64,000 nt of DNA from Rhodoferax sp. Its GTDB lineage: Bacteria; Pseudomonadota; Gammaproteobacteria; Burkholderiales; Burkholderiaceae_C. The notes under the pieces are model-generated. The model did no database searches and was not told the DNA's origin. It saw only the letters and a program-made list of their open reading frames with translations. This document shows, piece by piece, positions 9,665 to 17,987 of this stretch. The DNA lies in contig JAGOUM010000007.1 of the NCBI GenBank assembly GCA_018061265.1, positions 3,019-67,018 on the forward strand, read 5' to 3'. The translations under genes were made by a program, and so were the position numbers. The first letter of the stretch is position 1, and each line of letters begins with the position of its first letter.

Positions 9665-9681
9665 ATATACAATTTGTATAT
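9665..9681. promoter_or_regulatory. Palindromic operator candidate for vapBC
   Basis: ATATACAA-T-TTGTATAT is a perfect palindrome with one central base, 20 bp before the vapB start. Palindromes at this place are the usual autorepression sites of VapBC complexes. It may overlap the -10 region. Function is inferred. Confidence 0.6.
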
Positions 9682-9701
9682 CACGATTTGAGGAGTCCAG
9701 C

Positions 9702-9980
9702 ATGACCACGACCGCCGCAGTTTTTATGTCTGGCAACAGCCAGGCCGTGCGTTTGCCCAAGGCATTTCAGTTCAAAAGCAAGGCCGTCGAAATTTATCGG
9801 CGGGGCGATGAGGTGGTACTGAGAGAGAGAAAACAAACCCTTGGCGAAGCCTTGGGCAACTGGCCTCTGGTTTCAGAAAACGAAGCGTCCGATTGGGATC
9901 GCATCATGAAGGAGGCCAGCTCGCAAGTGCCTCAGGATCGCGACTGGAGCGACTTGCTTGGTGACCAGCCCCGATCATGA
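9702..9980 (+). CDS. vapB: Antitoxin VapB (AbrB/MazE-type DNA binding)
   Basis: This 92-aa antitoxin has an N-terminal swapped-hairpin AbrB domain (FMSGNSQAVRLPKAFQF, then VEIYRRGDEVVLRER). Its C-terminal half is acidic and tryptophan-bearing and would occupy the toxin's active site. GAGGAG lies about 8 bases upstream of the ATG. It overlaps vapC by four bases (ATGA), so translation is coupled. A palindrome 20 bp upstream is a likely operator. Confidence 0.9.
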   Translation: MTTTAAVFMSGNSQAVRLPKAFQFKSKAVEIYRRGDEVVLRERKQTLGEALGNWPLVSENEASDWDRIMKEASSQVPQDRDWSDLLGDQPRS

Positions 9981-10384
9981 AGTTTCTGCTCGACACCAAC
10001 ACGATCAGCTATTTTTTGCGTGATTACTCCCTACCTTTGACGAAACGCCTGCTCGCCTGTGACCCCGCATCTCTGGCAATCTCAACCATCTCAGCCGGGG
10101 AGCTGTCTTATGGCTTGGCTAAACTGGGAATGAGCCGCCGCGCCGGTATTTTGGGTAGCAAACTGAACAAACTGCTGCGCTCTGTACCTGTCTTACCACT
10201 TTGCACCGAGGCGGCACAGCACTATGCAAGGACCCGCTCTTTCCTGGAATCACAAGGTACACCCATCGGCGGTAGTGACCTGTGGATTGCTGCCCATGCT
10301 TTGGCGCTCGAACTGCCTCTGGTGACCAACAATATTCAGGAATTTGCGCGTGTGCCCGGACTTCAGACCGAAAACTGGCTTTAA
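9977..10384 (+). CDS. vapC: Ribonuclease toxin VapC (PIN domain)
   Basis: A 135-aa PIN-domain endoribonuclease. The acidic metal-binding residues are all visible: D6 in FLLDTNTISYF, E42 in ISAGELSYG, and D101 in GGSDLWIAAHA, with TNNIQEF near the end. VapC toxins cleave tRNAs or rRNA when free of VapB. The gene overlaps vapB and looks intact. The pair lies inside what would otherwise be a MoxR/vWA operon, which suggests insertion. Confidence 0.92.
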   Translation: MKFLLDTNTISYFLRDYSLPLTKRLLACDPASLAISTISAGELSYGLAKLGMSRRAGILGSKLNKLLRSVPVLPLCTEAAQHYARTRSFLESQGTPIGGSDLWIAAHALALELPLVTNNIQEFARVPGLQTENWL

Positions 10385-10439
10385 ATGGTGATCCGGACAG
10401 GCTCAGAAACCCCGTCAATGTCACACCTGCGAGCACCCG

Positions 10440-11654
10440 ATGCTGATTGACTTTTTCTACACCCTGCGCGCCGCCAAGCTGCCGGTCTCGGTCAAGGAAT
10501 TTTTGACCCTGCTCGAAGCGCTCAAGCTCGGCGTGGTTGGCCCTAAAACACCGCAAACACATGAGGACGACACGACACCCAGCGGCTACAAGATCGACGA
10601 CTTCTATTTTCTGAGCCGTGCCACGCTAGTCAAGGACGAAAAGCACTACGACAAGTTTGACCGGGCTTTTGCCGCGTATTTCAAGGGCGTCGAGCTGGTC
10701 ACCGATTTCACCCAGGAGGTGCCGCTGGACTGGTTGAAGAAGACGTTGGAGCTGGATTTGACGCCCGAGCAAAAGGCAGCGATTGAGAAGATGGGCTGGG
10801 ACGAGCTGATGGAAACGCTCAAGAAACGCCTGGAAGAACAAAAAGAGCGTCACGAAGGCGGCAACAAGTGGATTGGCACCGGTGGCACCAGCCCGTTCGG
10901 CCACGGCGGCTACAACCCGCAAGGCATACGCATCGGGGGCGCTGGCAAGAACAAAAGCGCCGTCAAGGTCTGGGAGCAACGCGCGTACCGCGACTATGAC
11001 GACACCCAGGAGCTGGGTACACGCAACATCAAGGTGGCGCTGCGCCGCTTACGCAAGTTTGCCCGCGAAGGGCATCTGGACGAGCTCGACCTCGACGGCA
11101 CCATCCGCTGCACTGCGGCCAACGCCGGCTGGCTTGACATCAAGATGCGCCCGGAGCGCCACAACAACGTGAAAGTGCTGCTGCTGATGGATGTGGGCGG
11201 CACCATGGACGAACACATCGCCCGCGTCGAGGAGCTGTTCAGCGCCGCCAAAGCCGAGTTCAAGCATCTGGAGTTTTATTACTTCCACAACTGCGTGTAC
11301 GACTTTGTCTGGAAGAACAACCGCCGTCGTTTTGCCGAAAAATTCCCGACCTGGGACATCATCCGCAAATACAACAAGGACTACAAGCTGATCTTTATTG
11401 GCGATGCCACCATGAGCCCGTATGAGATCTTGCAGCCTGGCGGAAGCGTCGAGTACAGCAACGATGAGGCCGGTGCGGAGTGGCTGTCTCGCCTCACCCA
11501 CGCCTACCCCCGGTTTGCCTGGATCAATCCCGAACCACAGGGGATGTGGCAATACCGCCAGAGCATCAGCATCGTTCAGCAACTGATGGCGCAGCGCATG
11601 TACCCGATGACGCTCAAAGGGCTCGAACAGGCCATGCGCCTGCTGAGCCATTGA
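10440..11654 (+). CDS. von Willebrand A domain protein (CoxE-like), MoxR partner
   Basis: This 404-aa cytoplasmic protein has a helical N-terminal region, a charged linker with a Gly-rich stretch (about 140-165), and a C-terminal vWA domain. The metal site is degenerate: LLLMDVGGTMD (about 246-256) replaces the usual DxSxS. The segment IFIGDATMSPYEI follows. Such proteins pair with MoxR ATPases in cofactor-insertion chaperones; the MoxR gene is 1.7 kb upstream. It is followed directly by tamA (one base between stop and start), so tamAB may be transcribed from here. Confidence 0.85.
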   Translation: MLIDFFYTLRAAKLPVSVKEFLTLLEALKLGVVGPKTPQTHEDDTTPSGYKIDDFYFLSRATLVKDEKHYDKFDRAFAAYFKGVELVTDFTQEVPLDWLKKTLELDLTPEQKAAIEKMGWDELMETLKKRLEEQKERHEGGNKWIGTGGTSPFGHGGYNPQGIRIGGAGKNKSAVKVWEQRAYRDYDDTQELGTRNIKVALRRLRKFAREGHLDELDLDGTIRCTAANAGWLDIKMRPERHNNVKVLLLMDVGGTMDEHIARVEELFSAAKAEFKHLEFYYFHNCVYDFVWKNNRRRFAEKFPTWDIIRKYNKDYKLIFIGDATMSPYEILQPGGSVEYSNDEAGAEWLSRLTHAYPRFAWINPEPQGMWQYRQSISIVQQLMAQRMYPMTLKGLEQAMRLLSH

Positions 11655-11655
11655 C

Positions 11656-13491
11656 ATGCTGAAATGGTTTGTCGCTCTCGCGCTGGCCCTGGCGCACGCT
11701 GTGGCCTGTGCACAGTCCGCGCCAGATCTACCTCCAGCTTCGTCAGCAACGCAAAGTGACCTCACCAAAGCGGCCGCCCCGGCGTTTGAGCTGGAAGTTC
11801 ATGCCAGCGACGAAATCAAGCAGTTGCTTCTGCGTCACCTCGACCTGCAGCGTTACCGGGATATGCCCGACCTGAGTGACGAGGAGCTCGACCGCCTGCT
11901 GGCCCTGGCCCGCGCCGATGCCCAGAAACTGGTGGCCACGCTGGGCTACTTCGACCCGGCCATCGAGATCCGCCGCGCCACGCAAGGCACACAACGCCAG
12001 GTATTCATGAGCATCGGTGTTGGCGAGGCGGTGCGGGTGCGCCAGGTCGTGCTGCGATTTTCAGGTGCCATTGCCAACGATCCCGCCGCTTCTGCCCAAC
12101 GCCGCCTGATTCAGGACAGCTGGCAACTGGCATCTGGTAACCGGTTTACCCAACCCCGCTGGGACGCCGCCAAGCAGCAGGCATTGCGACAGCTCACCAC
12201 CTTGCGCTACCCCACCGGGCAGATCAGTGTTTCTCTGGCGGATGTGGACCCTGAAAACCAGGCGGTGCGCCTTGAAGTCACGCTGGACTCGGGGCCGCTG
12301 TTTCGACTGGGCGAGCTGAGCATCAGCGGCCTGCAACGCCATGACAGTGATCTGGTGCGCAAGCTGGCACGCCTGGGTACAGGTGCCACATACGAGCACA
12401 AAGAACTCGTGAAGGCGCAGGAGCGGTTGACGCAGAGCGGCTTTTTTACCACGGCGTTCATCACCGTGGACACCCAGTCCGACCCGCAGGCCGCCAAAGT
12501 GCTGGTCAGTGTGCGAGAGGCCCGACTGCAGAAGGTGGTGGTGGGCGTGGGTGCCAGCACCGACAGTGGCGGGCGGCTCAGCCTGGAACATTTGCACAAC
12601 CAGTTCCCCACCAACAGTTGGCGAACCCTGAGCAAACTGTCGATTGACCAGGAAGCGCAGTCTGTTGCCACCGGCCTGATCTCGCCGCCTGATGAACGCG
12701 GCTGGCGCATGAACGCCACCTTCGCCGCACAGCAACAATCCAGCGGCAGTTTTGATGTGCGCAGCCAGATCTGGCGAATTGGCGCCGCCAAGGAGGAAGA
12801 GCGCATCGACCGCCATTACTACCTGCAGTACGAGCGCTCTGACACAGCTGCCAGCGACTATGCGGACGTCACCCGCTCACAAGCGATCAGCGCGCTTTAC
12901 AACTTCACCTGGCGGCGCTTTGACAGCATGCCTTTTCCCACGGCGGGCTGGGCGTTTGGCGCCGATCTGGGCGGCGGCTTGACCCTGGGGGCCGATCGTG
13001 TGCCCTACGCACGCCTGCTGACCCGCTGGCAGTTTTTCTGGCCACTGGGTAGCGCAAACAAGCCTGACCGGCGCGACGGCCGCCTCTCGCTGCGCAGTCA
13101 AGCTGGTATGGTGCTGGCCAAGGCCGATGCCAGTTTGCCGGCCACCCAACTGTTTCTGGCGGGCGGCGACAACAGCGTTCGCGGTTACCGCCTGCGCAGT
13201 ATTGGCACACAACTTGATGACGGCCAGATCAGTGCCGGGCGCTACCTGCTCACCGGCAGCATGGAGTGGCAACGCCCCATCACCCGCAACGGCGTCCTGA
13301 CCGAATGGGAGGGTGTGATTTTTGTGGACGGTGGCGCGGTGGCCAATCGCCCCAGTGAACTGCAGGCGCAATTTGGCGTGGGTGCCGGGGTGCGCTGGCA
13401 CAGCCCGGTCGGCCCATTACAAATGGACCTGGCCTACGGTGTGGACGCGCGCAAGTTTCGCCTGCACGTTAATGTGGGGTTCTCATTTTGA
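11656..13491 (+). CDS. tamA: TamA, Omp85-family outer-membrane assembly factor
   Basis: The 611-aa precursor has a signal peptide (LKWFVALALALAHAVACA), POTRA domains over about residues 30-270, and a 16-strand Omp85 barrel to the end, closing with a typical phenylalanine (NVGFSF). FLAGGDNSVRGYRLRSIG matches the VRGY/F element of loop 6 that inserts into the barrel. TamA works with inner-membrane TamB to move or insert outer-membrane components. Its stop overlaps the tamB start by four bases, so the pair is translationally coupled. Confidence 0.93.
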   Translation: MLKWFVALALALAHAVACAQSAPDLPPASSATQSDLTKAAAPAFELEVHASDEIKQLLLRHLDLQRYRDMPDLSDEELDRLLALARADAQKLVATLGYFDPAIEIRRATQGTQRQVFMSIGVGEAVRVRQVVLRFSGAIANDPAASAQRRLIQDSWQLASGNRFTQPRWDAAKQQALRQLTTLRYPTGQISVSLADVDPENQAVRLEVTLDSGPLFRLGELSISGLQRHDSDLVRKLARLGTGATYEHKELVKAQERLTQSGFFTTAFITVDTQSDPQAAKVLVSVREARLQKVVVGVGASTDSGGRLSLEHLHNQFPTNSWRTLSKLSIDQEAQSVATGLISPPDERGWRMNATFAAQQQSSGSFDVRSQIWRIGAAKEEERIDRHYYLQYERSDTAASDYADVTRSQAISALYNFTWRRFDSMPFPTAGWAFGADLGGGLTLGADRVPYARLLTRWQFFWPLGSANKPDRRDGRLSLRSQAGMVLAKADASLPATQLFLAGGDNSVRGYRLRSIGTQLDDGQISAGRYLLTGSMEWQRPITRNGVLTEWEGVIFVDGGAVANRPSELQAQFGVGAGVRWHSPVGPLQMDLAYGVDARKFRLHVNVGFSF

Positions 13492-16400
13492 AAACCGCTG
13501 TGCGCTGGTTACTGTGGCTCACTTCGGGCATGTTGTTGCTGTTGTTGACCACACTGGGGCTGATGTGGGTCTGGATCAATGCCGACAGCTCTTTCAATAC
13601 CGCACTGTTGCACGCGGCACGCTGGTTGCCAGCCGGTCATAGCCTGCAAACGCGTGAAGTGCAGGGCTCCATTGCCGAGGGTGGTCACATTGGCTGGCTG
13701 CGTTGGCAGCATGACGGCCTGAGCGTAGAGGCTTCAGGTGTGTATTTGCGCTGGTCGCCTGCAGCTTTGCTGGAAGGCAAACTGCACATCAGCGAGCTTG
13801 CCGTCAACACCCTGCGCGTGCAAGACCAGCGCCCCGCTGTGCCCGACTCACCCACTGTGCCACCCACCCAACTGGGCCTGCCTCTCAAAGTGCAAGCCAG
13901 CGTGCGTGTCGGTGCACTGCAATGGATCAGCAGCACACCACAAGACTTCGGTGCGTTCGGATTTGAGTACATATTTGATAGCTACCAGCATAAATTGGAT
14001 AAGGGCTATGCCGACATTTTGTCAAATAAATTCAGTTTCTCGGGGCAACTGCAGGCCCAGGGCAATCTGGCGCTGGCGCTGCAAGTGGCAGGTACCGTCA
14101 GGCAAGCGATGCCAGGTAGTCCACAAACTCTAGAGGTGCCGGCACAGGCCGAATTGAATGGCTTTCTGGCAGGGCAAGACTCGAAGCTGACGCTAACAGC
14201 GAGTTTGCAACCCCGCGTGGGGCTGGATTTGCGGCACCAAAACGTGTCTGCCGCCATGCAGGCACAGTTGTCGGCGCAAGTGACACCCTGGCAAACCCAA
14301 AAAGTCATTCAAGCCCAAGGCCACTGGCAACGCCTGAACCTGGCCGCGCTTTGGCCCCAACTGCCGCAAACGCGCCTGGACGGCACGCTGACAGTGCAAC
14401 CACGCGGCCCATCCTGGCAAGCCCGTGTGCAATTGCGCAATACCCTGCCTGGCCCTCTGGACCAGCAGCGTGTGCCACTGCAAAGTGCCGACGCCGAGTT
14501 CAGCTACCTGCAAGGCGCCTGGCGTGTTCAAACGCTGCAGGCGCTGGGTGCGGGCGGCAAAGTCCTGGCGCAAGGCCAGATTCCAGCCGCCGCACAGGGT
14601 GTCGGCTTGAGCCCATGGCAAGCCCAGATGCAGGTGGCTGACATCAACCCCGCGGCGATTGACTCGCGTCTGCCAGCGGATGCCATTGGCGGCAACGTCA
14701 GCGTCCGTCAGGAAACCCAGGGTATCCACTTTGAGGTCAAGTTGGCGGGCCGGGTCAGCGCGTTGGCCGGTTTGAACCAGCCACCAGCGCCCAATACGGC
14801 ACCAGGCCTGCAATTGATGGCCCAGGGGGTCTGGACCGACCCGCAACTGCGCCTGAGCCAGCTGCGCATCACGACCGATCAGGCGCAATTGCAGGCGCAA
14901 TTGGACTACCACAACACCGAATACGCCGGACAGGGTCAGCTTACGCTCGACGTTCCGGGCTTGCACGCCACAGTGGCCGGTCAGCTGGGCCGCACCGATG
15001 GCGCAGGCAACACCACATTTGATCTGAGCGATGCCGCATTGGCCATGCGCTGGCTGGAGCGTTGGCCCGGGATGCGCCAGCGCCTGGGGCCAGCGCTGGC
15101 CGCAACCCAGTTAAACGGGCAGGCCCATCTGAGCGCGCAGTGGCAAGGCGGCTGGCAAAACCAGGGCCACGACTTGGCACTCCAGGCCCAAATCCGTTCA
15201 CCCCGGTTCGACTGGGCACCACGCACCAGCGCTGCGGCAACCACAAGCCAGCCTGCCGGACGCAGCCGGGAGTTGCAGATTGACGCCAGCGGCACACTGG
15301 ACCACTTTGTCCTTGAGGGCCAGGGTGAAGTCGACTTCAAGCAGCAACAGATGGCCTGGCGCACCCGGGTACAGGCCAACCGCACCCCAACCGATGCCTG
15401 GCAAGCGCAACTGCAGCAGCTTGATCTGGACTTGCGAGTCGGCCAGCCGCAGCAGCGCTGGCAACTCGCTCTGGGAGACCCCGCTGGCAGCGGCAGCGCC
15501 ACGGCTGTCGCACCACCCGGGGTACTGCTGGATTGGACAACAAGTGCGCAGCGCCAGACACTCAACGTTGCGGCGGGCCAAGCTCACCTCAAAGGCCCAC
15601 TGGGCGGCACCAGCTTGGTGCAATGGCAGCCACTGCGCTGGTCGCAAGACCAGACCAGCGCCGACAGCACCAAGACACCGCCCCCACAATGGCAAAGCCA
15701 GGGAAAGATTGACCGTTTGCCACTGGCCTGGGTGGACTTGCTGGGCAGCAAAACCCTGGCTGACCTAGGGCTGGGCAGCGACCTGACTTTTTCTGGCCAG
15801 TGGGACGCCGCGCAAAGCGACACCCTGCACGCCAGCCTGCTGCTGGAGCGCAGCGCCGGCGACCTGCGTCTGCTGGCAGGCACGGTGGGCGATCAGATGG
15901 TGCCCGCGGGCATGCGTGAAACACGGCTGCAGGTCAACCTCGACGGAGACCGGCTGTCCGCCAACCTGCGCTGGGACAGCCAGCGCGCCGGGCGGGCACT
16001 GATGGCCGTCAGCACGCAAATACAGCCGCCAAATCAAACTTGGGCGCTACCGGGCACGGCACCGGTGGGTGGCAGTTTGCAGCTGGACTTGCCGCCCATG
16101 GATGCCTGGTCAGTGCTGGCTCCACCGGGTTGGCGAATGCGCGGAACCATGAATGCACACGTCAATCTTGAAGGCACAGTGGCTGAGCCAAAATGGTCCG
16201 GGACCCTGCAGGCCAATGATCTGGCGCTGCGCTCGCTGGTGGACGGCATCGATTTCAGCCAGGGTCGCTTTGAAGCCCGCCTGCACGACCAGCAACTCGA
16301 CATTTCCAATTTTTCGCTGCGTGGGGCCGGTGCCTCTGGTGCCCGCGGAGACAACAGCGCGGTCGGCGGCACGCTCAACATCACTGGTTCGGCGCAGTTG

Positions 16401-17435
16401 CAACCTGCCAACACCACCAGGAATGGTCTGCACCTGCAACTGCAGGCAAAAGCCCAAGCGCTGCGTCTCAGCGCCCGGCCAGACCGGCGCGTCACGGTCA
16501 GCGGCAAGCTCAGCGCGGATTGGCTAAATGACAGACTGACCGTGCGCGGTGCGCTGCTGGCAGATCAGGCACTGTTCACCCTGCCGGAGGACAGCACACC
16601 TCGCCTCGGCAGCGACGTGGTGGTTCGTGGCGCGCCCGGGCGAGACGACCAACCCCGGGCAACAGCCCGCACAGCCACAAGCACGGACCGGGCACCCCAG
16701 ATCGATCTGCAGATTGATTTGGACCCGGGCAAAGACTTTCAGGTACGGGGCATGGGGGTCGACACCCGTTTGGTCGGCAAACTCAAACTGAGTGCCAACA
16801 ATCCCACTCAGCCCAGTCTGAACGGCACACTGCGCACCGTCGACGGTACCTACCGCGCCTACGGACAACGGCTTGACATCGAGCGCGGCCTGATCCGCTT
16901 CACCGGCCCGCCCGACAACCCGGCGCTGACCGTGCTGGCGATTCGCCCCAAACTGACCCAACGTGTGGGGGTTCAAATCAGTGGCACGGCACTGGCACCT
17001 ATCATCACGCTCTATGCCGACCCGGACCTGCCCGAGGCGGACAAGCTAGGTTGGTTATTGCTGGGTCGCTCGCCCACAGGTGGTGGGGCCGAGGCGGCAG
17101 TGATGCAACAGGCCGCGCTGGCGCTGCTGGGCAAGACCGGGCAGGGCATGACGGACAGTCTGTCGCAAGCGCTTGGCCTGGACGAAATCAGCTTTGGCAG
17201 CGGTGGCAGCGCGACGACCGGCAGCAGCGACACGGCTAACACGGGCAGTGGCTCGGCGTCGATCACCCTCGGCAAACGCCTGTCAAAGGACTTTTATTTG
17301 GCCTATGAAAGCAGCTTCAACGGTGCCATGGGTGTGCTGCGCATTTTTTATGACCTTAGTAAAAACCTCACCTTGCGAGCCCAGACCGGGGAAGAAAGCG
17401 CGGTTGACCTGATTTATACCCTTCGTTATGACTGA
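13488..17435 (+). CDS. tamB: TamB, inner-membrane-anchored translocation/assembly protein
   Basis: A 1315-aa protein with one N-terminal membrane anchor (about 5-28), a very long beta-rich body like the lipid-conducting groove of AsmA/TamB proteins, and a conserved C-terminal DUF490 domain (from about 1000; PDNPALTVLAIRPKL and LPEADKLGWLLLGRSP are recognisable). It starts at TTG 13488, overlapping the tamA stop. Residues about 161-181 are encoded by a copy of the dispersed repeat, which is unusual inside a coding region and may be a lineage-specific insertion. Confidence 0.92.
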   Translation: MKTAVRWLLWLTSGMLLLLLTTLGLMWVWINADSSFNTALLHAARWLPAGHSLQTREVQGSIAEGGHIGWLRWQHDGLSVEASGVYLRWSPAALLEGKLHISELAVNTLRVQDQRPAVPDSPTVPPTQLGLPLKVQASVRVGALQWISSTPQDFGAFGFEYIFDSYQHKLDKGYADILSNKFSFSGQLQAQGNLALALQVAGTVRQAMPGSPQTLEVPAQAELNGFLAGQDSKLTLTASLQPRVGLDLRHQNVSAAMQAQLSAQVTPWQTQKVIQAQGHWQRLNLAALWPQLPQTRLDGTLTVQPRGPSWQARVQLRNTLPGPLDQQRVPLQSADAEFSYLQGAWRVQTLQALGAGGKVLAQGQIPAAAQGVGLSPWQAQMQVADINPAAIDSRLPADAIGGNVSVRQETQGIHFEVKLAGRVSALAGLNQPPAPNTAPGLQLMAQGVWTDPQLRLSQLRITTDQAQLQAQLDYHNTEYAGQGQLTLDVPGLHATVAGQLGRTDGAGNTTFDLSDAALAMRWLERWPGMRQRLGPALAATQLNGQAHLSAQWQGGWQNQGHDLALQAQIRSPRFDWAPRTSAAATTSQPAGRSRELQIDASGTLDHFVLEGQGEVDFKQQQMAWRTRVQANRTPTDAWQAQLQQLDLDLRVGQPQQRWQLALGDPAGSGSATAVAPPGVLLDWTTSAQRQTLNVAAGQAHLKGPLGGTSLVQWQPLRWSQDQTSADSTKTPPPQWQSQGKIDRLPLAWVDLLGSKTLADLGLGSDLTFSGQWDAAQSDTLHASLLLERSAGDLRLLAGTVGDQMVPAGMRETRLQVNLDGDRLSANLRWDSQRAGRALMAVSTQIQPPNQTWALPGTAPVGGSLQLDLPPMDAWSVLAPPGWRMRGTMNAHVNLEGTVAEPKWSGTLQANDLALRSLVDGIDFSQGRFEARLHDQQLDISNFSLRGAGASGARGDNSAVGGTLNITGSAQLQPANTTRNGLHLQLQAKAQALRLSARPDRRVTVSGKLSADWLNDRLTVRGALLADQALFTLPEDSTPRLGSDVVVRGAPGRDDQPRATARTATSTDRAPQIDLQIDLDPGKDFQVRGMGVDTRLVGKLKLSANNPTQPSLNGTLRTVDGTYRAYGQRLDIERGLIRFTGPPDNPALTVLAIRPKLTQRVGVQISGTALAPIITLYADPDLPEADKLGWLLLGRSPTGGGAEAAVMQQAALALLGKTGQGMTDSLSQALGLDEISFGSGGSATTGSSDTANTGSGSASITLGKRLSKDFYLAYESSFNGAMGVLRIFYDLSKNLTLRAQTGEESAVDLIYTLRYD
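13971..14030 (+). repeat. Dispersed repeat copy 2, inside tamB
   Basis: TGATAGCTACCAGCA, TAAATTGGATAAGGGCT and ACATTTTGTC match the dispersed element and stay in frame within tamB. They encode about 20 residues (YIFDSYQHKLDKGYADILSN). The reading frame is kept, so the insertion is tolerated. Confidence 0.6.
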
Positions 17436-17482
17436 TCGCCGCCACTGAACAACCCATGCCCCGCCTTTACAATCGCGCCTTC

Positions 17483-17557
17483 CTCGCTGTAGTTCAATGG
17501 ATAGAACGAGTGCCTCCTAAGTGCTAGATACAGGTTCGATTCCTGTCAGCGGGACCA
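17483..17557 (+). tRNA. tRNA-Arg (anticodon CCU)
   Basis: Folds as a cloverleaf: acceptor CTCGCTG with CAGCGGG (one U-G pair), D-stem GTTC/GAAC, anticodon stem AGTGC/GTGCT with wobble pairs, loop CTCCTAA giving anticodon CCT, T-arm ACAGG-TTCGATT-CCTGT, discriminator A and encoded CCA. It reads rare AGG codons. It stands alone between tamB and dgkA. No integrase or att duplicate was seen beside it. Confidence 0.93.
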
Positions 17558-17585
17558 CATCGTCGTCAACATCAACTGGCCAGCT

Positions 17586-17972
17586 TTGAAAAACTCCCCG
17601 CCTGTCTCACCCAAACGCCAGGGGTTGGCGCGAATCTGGTTTGCCACGGTCTATTCCTGGCAAGGGCTCTACGCCGCCTGGTTCGAACCGGCTTTCCGTC
17701 AGGAGGCCCTGATCTGCCTGGTGGGTGTGCCTGCCGCATTCTGGCTTGGGCAAAACTGGCTCGAAACCGGGTTTCTCATTGCCTGCCTGGCCTTTGTCCT
17801 GGTCGTGGAACTGCTCAACACCGGCATTGAGTCGGCGATTGACCGAATCGGTCCACAATGGCACGACCTGTCCAAACGTGCCAAGGACATGGGAAGCGCC
17901 GCGGTCCACATCAGCCTGTTGTTGTGTGGTGGCGTCTGGCTCAGCGCCTTGTGGCGCTGGTGGACCAGCTGA
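17586..17972 (+). CDS. dgkA: Diacylglycerol kinase DgkA
   Basis: A 128-aa integral membrane kinase with three transmembrane helices. ELLNTGIESAIDRIG (residues 75-89) matches the catalytic signature of E. coli DgkA, including both catalytic glutamates. It phosphorylates diacylglycerol to phosphatidate. It starts at TTG 17586; no ATG gives a full-length protein. It converges on eptA. EptA-type enzymes release diacylglycerol when they use phosphatidylethanolamine, so DgkA could recycle that product; association of dgkA with such transferases (for example mcr-3) is established. Confidence 0.9.
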   Translation: MKNSPPVSPKRQGLARIWFATVYSWQGLYAAWFEPAFRQEALICLVGVPAAFWLGQNWLETGFLIACLAFVLVVELLNTGIESAIDRIGPQWHDLSKRAKDMGSAAVHISLLLCGGVWLSALWRWWTS

Positions 17973-17987
17973 AAAAAAACCGTGCAG

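Noticed and set aside
17483..17557. tRNA-Arg as an integration site
   Set aside because: No integrase, no duplicated tRNA 3' end and no foreign-looking block beside it were seen.
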